From positions 1 to 19,482 of the forward strand of contig JAZOCR010000120.1 in NCBI GenBank assembly GCA_045596605.1: 19,482 nt of DNA, in the 5' to 3' direction. Positions 14,606 through 19,482 of this stretch are shown here, one piece after another. Within the stretch, counting starts at the first letter, position 1. Each line of letters begins with the position of its first letter. The stretch comes from SIG622 sp045596605 (lineage in GTDB: Bacteria; Bacillota; Clostridia; Oscillospirales; CAG-382). The translations under genes were made by a program, and so were the position numbers. The notes beneath the pieces were generated by a model. The model was given only the letters and a program-made list of their open reading frames with translations. It did no database searches and was not told the DNA's origin.

Positions 14606-16132
14606 ATGTCAGAAATTATAGCATTTGTACTTTACTTCGTTGTGGTTCTGGGAATAGGAATCGTATTCTTTATGAAATCCAGAAGCGGCGGAGAAAAGGA
14701 TTATTTTTTAGGCGGCAGAAAAATGGGTCCCTGGGTAACTGCAATGAGCGCACAGGCATCGGACATGAGTGCCTGGCTTCTTATGGGACTTCCCGGAAGT
14801 ATCCTTGCTTTCGGTCTTGGTCAGGCGTGGATAGGTATCGGTCTTGCGATAGGTACTGCGCTTAACTGGATTTTCGTTGCAAAAAGACTCAGAAAGTTTT
14901 CAAAGGCTTCAGGGGATGAGATTACACTTCCTCAGTACCTTTCAAACAGATTTGCAACTGCAAATCCTGCTCTTAAGATTGTCTGTGCAGTAATATTTCT
15001 CGTAAGCTTTACGATATACGTTGCGTCAGGCTTCTCAGCGGGTGCAACGGTATTCACACAGCTTTTCCCTGCACTTAATCCTTCGGTAGCTCTTTTGATT
15101 TTTGCTCTTGTTATTCTTGCTTATACCTTCCTTGGCGGTTATAAGGCGGTTTGCTGGACAGACTTCTTCCAGGGCATACTTATGCTTATAGCACTTCTCA
15201 GCGTGCCGATAGTTATTCTTCTCGCAAAGGATCTTGATGCGTCAGCGCTTAGTACAGTATTTACCTATACAGAGGGCGGCTCTGAGGTTGCCTGCACATT
15301 TACCGGTAACCTTTTCAGCGCAAGCTGGCAGGAAATCGTTTCAGGTCTTGCGTGGGGACTCGGTTACTTCGGTATGCCTCACATTCTCGTTCGCTTTATG
15401 GGTATTGAAAAGCCCAGTATGGTTAAAAAGAGCGCAATTGTTGCTATCGTTTGGGTAGTTCTTTCTCTCGGTGCAGCAATAATGATAGCTTACCTCGGAA
15501 GAATGTTTATTACTCCCGACGGCATTTCTCTCGGCGAGGAGCTTCTCAGTGCCGGAAATCAGAAGCTTGTATTTATCAGCCTTGCGAGATATATTTTCCC
15601 GGGCTTCATCGCAGGTATTTTGCTTGCGGCAATTATTGCGGCTTCTATGTCAACTGCTGACTCACAGCTTCTCGTTGCATCCTCTTCCTTTACAAGCGAT
15701 ATTTACAAGCCTATCATCAGAAAGAACGCAACCGACAAGGAGCTTCTCTGGGTAGGCAGAGTCGTTATTCTCATCGTTGCCGTTATCGCATACTTTATTG
15801 CCGGCAGTAAGGGCACGGGCGCACAGGCTATTATGACTATGGTTGATAATGCATGGGGACTTTTTGGCGGCGCATTCGGTCCTGTTGTAATCCTCTCTCT
15901 CTTCTGGAAGCGTCTTACATATAAGGGTGCAATTTCAGGTATCGTTGTAGGTGCACTTGTTGACATCGTATGGCTCTTAAAGCTTACCGATATTACCGGC
16001 ATTTACGAAATTCTTCCTGCATTCGTAATCGGACTTATCGTAACAGTTGCAGTATCCTGCATCGATAAAAAGCCTTCCGATGAAGTTCTTGCTATTTTTG
16101 CAAAGGCTACCGATAATAGCATCGACGACTAA
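14606..16132 (+). CDS. putP: PutP, sodium/proline symporter
   Basis: 508 residues, standard length for PutP of the solute:sodium symporter family. It brings proline into the cell with Na+. About 13 hydrophobic helices are visible. KDYFLGGRKMGPWVTAMSAQ (31-50) and ASDMSAWLLMGLPGS (51-65) match PutP, with Asp53 at the place of the Na+-linked Asp55 of the E. coli protein. AASMSTADSQLLVASS near residue 345 carries the Ser-Thr pair of the Na+ site. Other matches are LPQYLSNRF, FLGGYKAVCWTDFFQG and MPHILVRFMGI. GGAGG lies nine bases before the ATG. It is a single-gene unit with its own promoter and terminator. Substrate by homology is proline; a related solute cannot be excluded. Confidence 0.94.
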   Translation: MSEIIAFVLYFVVVLGIGIVFFMKSRSGGEKDYFLGGRKMGPWVTAMSAQASDMSAWLLMGLPGSILAFGLGQAWIGIGLAIGTALNWIFVAKRLRKFSKASGDEITLPQYLSNRFATANPALKIVCAVIFLVSFTIYVASGFSAGATVFTQLFPALNPSVALLIFALVILAYTFLGGYKAVCWTDFFQGILMLIALLSVPIVILLAKDLDASALSTVFTYTEGGSEVACTFTGNLFSASWQEIVSGLAWGLGYFGMPHILVRFMGIEKPSMVKKSAIVAIVWVVLSLGAAIMIAYLGRMFITPDGISLGEELLSAGNQKLVFISLARYIFPGFIAGILLAAIIAASMSTADSQLLVASSSFTSDIYKPIIRKNATDKELLWVGRVVILIVAVIAYFIAGSKGTGAQAIMTMVDNAWGLFGGAFGPVVILSLFWKRLTYKGAISGIVVGALVDIVWLLKLTDITGIYEILPAFVIGLIVTVAVSCIDKKPSDEVLAIFAKATDNSIDD

Positions 16133-16145
16133 AAGGCGTTTTTTA

Positions 16146-16160
16146 TGTTAAAAATTAACA
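16146..16160. repeat. Inverted repeat TGTTAA-AAA-TTAACA after putP
   Basis: Perfect 6-base arms around AAA, 13 bases past the putP stop and about 45 bases upstream of the HAD gene promoter. It could be an operator, but A+T-rich sequence makes chance palindromes common. Confidence 0.3.
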
Positions 16161-16165
16161 CAATG

Positions 16166-16199
16166 GACACCCGAAATTTCTTTCGGGTGTCTCTTTGTT
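16166..16199 (+). terminator. Intrinsic terminator after putP
   Basis: A perfect 11-bp stem (GACACCCGAAA / TTTCGGGTGTC) with a TTTC loop is followed by a weak T tract (TCTTTGTT). Its right arm also covers the -35 region of the next promoter. Confidence 0.82.
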
Positions 16200-16200
16200 A

Positions 16201-16209
16201 TGGTATAAT
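16201..16209 (+). promoter_or_regulatory. Extended -10 promoter of the HAD gene
   Basis: TGGTATAAT is a perfect TATAAT with the TGn extension. No good -35 box is present where it should be (about 16180-16187); that stretch is the right arm of the putP terminator. Transcription would start near 16216, a few bases before the ribosome site. Confidence 0.65.
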
Positions 16210-16223
16210 TGCTTAGATAAGCA

Positions 16224-16229
16224 GGGAGG
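16224..16229 (+). promoter_or_regulatory. Ribosome binding site deciding the start of the HAD gene
   Basis: GGGAGG is followed by possible starts GTG 16229 (overlapping the site), TTG 16232 (spacing 2) and GTG 16238 (spacing 8). Only 16238 has normal spacing. Confidence 0.7.
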
Positions 16230-16237
16230 TGTTGAAA

Positions 16238-16969
16238 GTGTGTGATAACAGGAAAATACTTGCGGTGGTGTTCGACCTTGACCATACTCTCTTTGACAGA
16301 TATGCAACTCTTTCAGAAATAGCAAGTGAGATGCTTATTGATTTTTCCGAAAGGCTCACTGTCAAATCTTCATCAGAGCTTTCAAAGCTTCTTGTAGAAG
16401 CAGACGAGAAAAATATAGAGTACGGCTTTGGTAAGGTTTATGATTATTTGTGTAGCTACGGTGTTTTCAAAAAAACGGCTAAAAACGAGTATTCAGTATC
16501 CTTTGAGGAATACTACGACTATTTGGTCGACACCCAATTCCTGCGTCACGCTGTACCGTATCCTTTCACAAAGCCGATGCTTGAAAAGCTGCGCAGTATG
16601 GGACTAAAAACCGGACTTATCACTAACGGACCGGGGGAGAGAGGTCACGAGCGGCAGATGTCAAAATTGAAGCTTCTCGGAATTGACGATATGTTTGACG
16701 AAATAATAATCTCCTGCGACGTAGGATTTCATAAGCCGGACACAAGAATTTTTGACGTAATGACAGAGCGGCTTGGTATTTCTCCAGAAAAAATGCTGTA
16801 TGTCGGCGACCACCCGATAAATGACGTTGATGCTTCAAGGAGGGCGGGCTATATTCCTGTTTGGGTGAAGCTTCGTGAAGCTTGGACAGAGGATATTCCT
16901 GAATGTAAGTACAGTGTAAAGGATATATCCGAGCTTCCGGAGCTTGTCGAAAAAATAAATTCTTTGTAG
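16238..16969 (+). CDS. HAD-superfamily hydrolase (YjjG-like phosphatase)
   Basis: 243 residues, a Mg2+-dependent phosphatase with the Rossmann-like HAD fold and a helical cap. Motif I is VVFDLDHTLFD with nucleophile Asp13 and acid Asp15. Motif II is LITNGPGERGH (Thr129). Motif III is HKPDTRIF (Lys166). Motif IV is YVGDHPINDVDASRRAG (Asp191 and Asp196). The four-helix cap lies at about 20-110 (C1 type, subfamily IA). NGPGERGH resembles the YjjG nucleotidase loop, so a nucleoside monophosphate or other small phosphate ester is likely, but substrate cannot be read from sequence. The start is GTG at 16238 because of ribosome-site spacing. It is a single-gene unit, with a promoter beginning 8 bases after the stop serving the next gene. 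Confidence 0.92.
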   Translation: MCDNRKILAVVFDLDHTLFDRYATLSEIASEMLIDFSERLTVKSSSELSKLLVEADEKNIEYGFGKVYDYLCSYGVFKKTAKNEYSVSFEEYYDYLVDTQFLRHAVPYPFTKPMLEKLRSMGLKTGLITNGPGERGHERQMSKLKLLGIDDMFDEIIISCDVGFHKPDTRIFDVMTERLGISPEKMLYVGDHPINDVDASRRAGYIPVWVKLREAWTEDIPECKYSVKDISELPELVEKINSL

Positions 16970-16976
16970 AAAATAC

Positions 16977-17005
16977 TTGCATTTAGAGGAAAATAGTGAT
17001 ATAAT
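16977..17005 (+). promoter_or_regulatory. Promoter of the SLC13/ArsB-like transporter gene
   Basis: TTGCAT (16977-16982), a 17-base spacer ending in TGA, and TATAAT (17000-17005) form an extended -10 promoter with a fair -35. Transcription would start near 17012, upstream of the hairpin at 17030-17058. Confidence 0.72.
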
Positions 17006-17029
17006 TCTTCTTTGTGAGAAACGAAATTG

Positions 17030-17058
17030 CCACAAGAATTTCCTTGTGGTTTTATTTT
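17030..17058 (+). terminator. Intrinsic terminator or attenuator in the transporter leader
   Basis: CCACAAG pairs with CTTGTGG (7 bp, 6-base loop), followed by TTTTATTTT. It lies downstream of the promoter at 16977-17005 and 5 bases before the AAGGAG ribosome site. It may end HAD transcription, attenuate the transporter, or both. Confidence 0.65.
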
Positions 17059-17077
17059 GAAAGGAGCGAGGGATATA

Positions 17078-18202
17078 ATGCTTCGACTGCCAATAAGAAT
17101 ATATTCTTTTTTCAGAAGAAACAGCGTTATGACAATTGCTATTATTGTGGCGATTGTAACTTCTTTTATAGTTGTGCCCGATAAAGAATATATAGGGTAT
17201 TTTGATTTTAAAACGCTTAGCTGTCTTTTTTCCGTGCTTGCAGTTGTATGCGCACTACGGAATATCAGCTTTTTTACAATTATTGCAAGAAAAATAGTAA
17301 AGTGCTTTGGTACTACAAGAATGAGTATTCTTGCACTTGTATACATAACTTTTATCGGCTCTATGCTTATCGCCAACGATATGGCACTTCTCACTTTTCT
17401 TCCTCTCGGATATTTCGTTCTTTCATCTACCGGTAAAGAAAACCTTATGGCGCCTGTGTTTATACTTCAGAATATTGCCGCAAACCTTGGTGGTATGCTG
17501 ACACCCTTTGGTAATCCGCAGAATTTATATATGTATACCAAATTCGATATTCCCAATATGGAATTTATAAAGGTGATGTTTCCACCATTTATAGTTTCAA
17601 TCGTTCTTATAACGGCAATTTGTCTTTTCTTCCCGAATGACAAAATGACACTGCAGGCGAGCGAAGCCCAAAAGCTTCCCAAAGCGAGAGCATTCATTTA
17701 CCTTGTGCTTTTTGCTCTTGCTATTGCAATAGTTTTCAGAGGTATTCCATATCTTGTGGGTGCAGGTGTTATCCTTGTTGCACTTCTTTTTCTTGACAGA
17801 GATGCCCTTCGTAAAGTTGACTATCCGCTTCTTTTGACCTTTGTGTGCTTCTTTATTTTTTCAGGCAATATGGCAAGAATAGGCGTTGTGCGTGAGTTTT
17901 TCTCATCTTTCCTTGAAAGAGATACGCTTTTGTTTTCGGCGCTCTCTTGCCAGTTTATAAGTAACGTACCCTCGGCAATACTTCTTTCGCAGTTTACAGA
18001 GAATTGGCAGTCACTTCTTGTTGGGGTGAATATCGGCGGCACTGGAACAATTATTGCTTCTCTTGCAAGTCTTATAACCTTTCGGGAATATCAAATGCAT
18101 CAGCCCTTCAAGGCTAAACATTACCTTGCTCTGTTTTCTGCCTTCAACTTTGGATTTTTAATTATACTGTACCTGTTTTCACACTTTGTGCAGGGACTAT
18201 AA
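17078..18202 (+). CDS. SLC13/ArsB-like (CitMHS-type) ion transporter
   Basis: 374 residues with about ten hydrophobic helices. The first half carries FIGSMLIANDMALLTFLPLG (about 92-111) and LQNIAANLGGMLTPFGNPQN (about 130-149). The second half repeats the pattern with CQFISNVPSAILLSQF and LVGVNIGGTGTIIASLAS. The paired 'NDMALL/SNVPSA' and 'N..GG..TP.GNPQN/GGTG' hairpins are the hallmark of the ion transporter superfamily that holds ArsB, YbiR, NhaD and SLC13 carriers. It probably moves an anion or dicarboxylate, or exchanges Na+ and H+; YbiR-like is the closest fit I can suggest. The start at 17078 follows AAGGAG (17061-17066) and GAGGGA (17068-17073). An in-frame TTG at 17027 runs through the hairpin and is unlikely. 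It is a single-gene unit. Confidence 0.85.
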   Translation: MLRLPIRIYSFFRRNSVMTIAIIVAIVTSFIVVPDKEYIGYFDFKTLSCLFSVLAVVCALRNISFFTIIARKIVKCFGTTRMSILALVYITFIGSMLIANDMALLTFLPLGYFVLSSTGKENLMAPVFILQNIAANLGGMLTPFGNPQNLYMYTKFDIPNMEFIKVMFPPFIVSIVLITAICLFFPNDKMTLQASEAQKLPKARAFIYLVLFALAIAIVFRGIPYLVGAGVILVALLFLDRDALRKVDYPLLLTFVCFFIFSGNMARIGVVREFFSSFLERDTLLFSALSCQFISNVPSAILLSQFTENWQSLLVGVNIGGTGTIIASLASLITFREYQMHQPFKAKHYLALFSAFNFGFLIILYLFSHFVQGL

Positions 18203-18204
18203 AC

Positions 18205-18239
18205 AAAAAGCGGCTCGGACAAAAGTCCGAGCCGTAATT
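18205..18239. terminator. Bidirectional terminator between the transporter and DUF4234 genes
   Basis: A perfect 10-bp stem (CGGCTCGGAC / GTCCGAGCCG, 18211-18234) has an AAAA loop. The A run on its left reads as a T run on the minus strand, so it is strongest for the DUF4234 gene. On the plus strand only a loose T tract (TAATTTTA) follows. Confidence 0.88.
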
Positions 18240-18256
18240 TTATGGGTTTAACTGTA

Positions 18257-18808
18257 TCAGCCGTTTACGTTGTAGTGACCTGCAAGGAGATTCATAGCCT
18301 TGAAAAGCTTGTGCATATAGATGAACGGACCAACAAAAATAAGAGAGCCGAGAATGCTCCAGAGCCAATAGTCAGATGCACCGAAGGAGTAGAAAATGCC
18401 ACGTCTGCGAAGCTCGTTTCCGATTCTTTCGGAAATTCTGTGATACCAAACGAATGTTGCGATACCGCAGGTAATGGGAGCTATAATAAATGCAAGCAGA
18501 CAGAAGTGCATTGTCTTTTTGCCGTCGTATCTTGATGCAATTGTGTTGATTTCAGATGAAATAGACGACATAACAACAAGTGAATAAATGCCGCAGGTGA
18601 TGATGCTGAGAAGTATGTACTTGAGAAGTCCTCTTGTTGTGGAAATCTGCCCTACGGGAGCCATGCCGTTCTGGTACACGTTGTACTGATTATATTGATT
18701 GTACTGCTGATTGGGATTGGGGTTCTGATACTGCTGGTTGGGGTTCTGGTACTGTTGGTTAGGCGCCTGGTTCTGCTGATTGGGATTAGGATTTTGATTC
18801 TGATCCAT
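18257..18808 (-). CDS. DUF4234 membrane protein with Q/N/P/Y-rich N-terminal tail
   Basis: 183 residues. Residues 1-48 are almost all Gln, Asn, Pro and Tyr, with two tandem QQYQNPN units and NQY repeats. From about 58 comes a DUF4234 domain: RGLLKYILLSIITCGIYSLV (helix 1), then SEINTIASRYDGKKTM, a helix at about 102-122 (LLAFIIAPITCGIATFVWYH), RISERIGNELRRRGI, and a third helix at about 147-166. The 'iTCGIY' and 'W...Ri..El..RG' residues are what I recognise as the family. Function is unknown; N-terminal tails of this kind are common in such proteins and may bind partners. GGAGG lies 9 bases before the ATG, and the promoter is perfect consensus, so it is probably well expressed. It is a single-gene unit. 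Confidence 0.85.
   Translation of the reverse strand: MDQNQNPNPNQQNQAPNQQYQNPNQQYQNPNPNQQYNQYNQYNVYQNGMAPVGQISTTRGLLKYILLSIITCGIYSLVVMSSISSEINTIASRYDGKKTMHFCLLAFIIAPITCGIATFVWYHRISERIGNELRRRGIFYSFGASDYWLWSILGSLIFVGPFIYMHKLFKAMNLLAGHYNVNG
18674..18802 (-). repeat. Q/N/P/Y-coding tandem repeats in the DUF4234 gene
   Basis: The tail of the DUF4234 protein is encoded by imperfect repeats. Two adjacent 21-base units code QQYQNPN (residues 18-24 and 25-31) and differ at three of 21 positions. NQY triplets follow. All units are in frame, so length changes by unit loss or gain would keep the reading frame. Confidence 0.7.
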
Positions 18809-18844
18809 TGTGGTTATCCTCCGAATTGTTTATTTGATAAACTT

Positions 18845-18873
18845 ATTATACAGTATTATGAACAAATTGTCAA
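18845..18873 (-). promoter_or_regulatory. Consensus promoter of the DUF4234 gene
   Basis: On the minus strand TTGACA (18873-18868), a 17-base spacer and TATAAT (18850-18845) match consensus perfectly. Transcription should start near 18838, giving a leader of about 30 bases. Between here and the tag stop (18874-18981) I see nothing else. Confidence 0.88.
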
Positions 18874-18981
18874 TACTTTTTGCCGAAAAAAGTAGAAAAA
18901 TAAGAAAACAGCACTTAAAAATTGTTGCCGGTTGATGTTGCTTGTTTTTATTAGGTTGTTTGTAGTTGTAAACTGTATTCA

Positions 18982-19482
18982 TCATTCACCGCATTTATAC
19001 AAATAACAATCCTTATCGTGCGAATATATTACGCCTATTGCCTGTAAATAGGAATATATAATAACCGAGCCGACGAACGTCATTCCTCTGCTTTGTAAAT
19101 CCTTTGAAATAGCATCTGATAAACCGTTTGTTATTTTATCTGTTTCGTAAATAGTTATGTCGCCGGTGAAGCTGCTCAAATAGTTGTGAAAAGAGCCGAA
19201 TTCACAGACTATTTTTTTAAAAACTCTGCTGTTATTGATGCTTGCAATGATTTTGCGTTTGTTTCTTATTATATTTTTATTAGAAATCAACTCGCAAATT
19301 TTCTTTTGGTCGTAATTGACTACTTTTTCCAAATCAAAATAGTCGTATGCTTTTCTAAAACTTTCTCTTTTATTTAGGACACATTCCCAAGACAAACCCG
19401 CTTGAAAAGATTCTAAAATCAACATTTCGTACAAATACTTGTCGTCGAAGTTAGGTACGCACCATTCCGTATCGTGATATTT
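18982..19482 (-). CDS. tag: DNA-3-methyladenine glycosylase I, Tag (5' partial)
   Basis: Tag removes 3-methyladenine from alkylated DNA in base excision repair. The frame continues to the window edge (KYHDTEWCVPNFDDKYLYEM), so the start is outside and the TTG at 19434 is internal; 166 residues are visible. Matches are LYEMLILESFQAGLSWECVL with catalytic-pocket Glu and the LSW motif, then TFVGSVIIYSYLQAIG (compare 'FVG.T..YsfmQA.G'). His in KYHD and the C-terminal His-X3-Cys (HDKDC) fit zinc ligands; the fourth ligand (N-terminal Cys) would be outside. WCVP replaces the usual WGVP. Hand-counted G+C at 19021-19380 is 116/360 (32%), well below putP, and codons are A/T-ending. It is convergent with no other gene; no terminator was recognised after it. 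Confidence 0.92.
   Translation of the reverse strand, partial: KYHDTEWCVPNFDDKYLYEMLILESFQAGLSWECVLNKRESFRKAYDYFDLEKVVNYDQKKICELISNKNIIRNKRKIIASINNSRVFKKIVCEFGSFHNYLSSFTGDITIYETDKITNGLSDAISKDLQSRGMTFVGSVIIYSYLQAIGVIYSHDKDCYLYKCGE

Noticed and set aside
16146..16160. Rex-like site (TTGTTAA-N4-TTAACAA).
   Set aside because: Arms resemble Rex sites but the centre is 3 bases rather than 4 and the outer T/A bases do not fit; kept only as an inverted repeat.
17027..17077. Upstream in-frame TTG start for the ion transporter.
   Set aside because: It would be translated through the hairpin and has no ribosome site; ATG 17078 has AAGGAG and GAGGGA upstream.
16970..17077. Riboswitch before the ion transporter (fluoride, guanidine, Mn2+ or Na+ classes considered).
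   Set aside because: Leader before the hairpin is about 18 bases and none of the conserved riboswitch motifs I know is present.
16849..17394. Minus-strand open frame across the HAD/transporter junction.
   Set aside because: It runs through a good promoter, a terminator and a ribosome site of the plus strand and has no recognisable domain.
18695..18895. Plus-strand Leu/Val/Ile-rich open frame opposite the Q/N repeat.
   Set aside because: It is the direct mirror of repeated CAG/AAC/CCC codons and has no ribosome site; it also runs into the consensus minus-strand promoter.
1..19482. tRNA, rRNA, CRISPR, insertion sequence, phage or toxin-antitoxin genes.
   Set aside because: None was recognised by eye on either strand; all gaps are under 300 bases and are explained by promoters, terminators and short palindromes.

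Overview
The window looks like chromosomal DNA of a gut-type Clostridia (Bacillota), most like Oscillospirales/Ruminococcaceae. This rests on strong AAGGAGG ribosome sites, TTGACA/TATAAT-type promoters with 17-base spacers, short A+T-rich gaps with intrinsic terminators, a Gram-positive LexA, and an uncharacterised carbohydrate-transport cluster typical of such bacteria. The lineage is inferred from family resemblance only. Hand counts give about 47% G+C in part of putP and about 32% in the last gene.

Positions 1-8117 (+) form one tight operon already running at the left edge. It has the end of a MalG-type ABC permease, an exported beta-propeller/TPR/Yip1 membrane protein, a 1007-residue exported DUF5696 protein with a glycosidase-like C-terminal half, and a second MalF-type plus MalG-type permease pair. 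It ends in a strong terminator at 8141-8174. No ATPase or solute-binding protein gene is visible. I infer a glycan capture, processing and uptake system in which the two large surface proteins serve one or both transporters. This is the part most likely to be an undescribed system.

Positions 8258-8963 hold lexA with its own promoter and a degenerate SOS-box-like site, closed by a terminator shared with the convergent operon. Positions 9031-12449 (-) carry, in transcription order, a DUF2238/YjdF-like membrane protein, a tRNA1(Val)-type adenine methyltransferase, rsmI and a TIGR01212 radical SAM protein, from one consensus promoter. Two of these genes use TTG starts.

Divergently, 12508-14399 (+) carries a TetR-family regulator and an AlaX-type alanyl-tRNA editing protein, then a terminator. 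Next come putP (Na+/proline symporter), a HAD phosphatase and an SLC13/ArsB-like transporter, each with its own promoter. The transporter has an intrinsic-terminator-like hairpin between its promoter and its ribosome site.

The right end (-) has a DUF4234 membrane protein with a Q/N-rich repeat tail under a perfect consensus promoter, and a 5'-truncated, A+T-rich tag gene (3-methyladenine DNA glycosylase I) cut by the window edge. No tRNA, rRNA, CRISPR array, insertion sequence or phage gene was seen. No gene-free stretch exceeds 300 bases.
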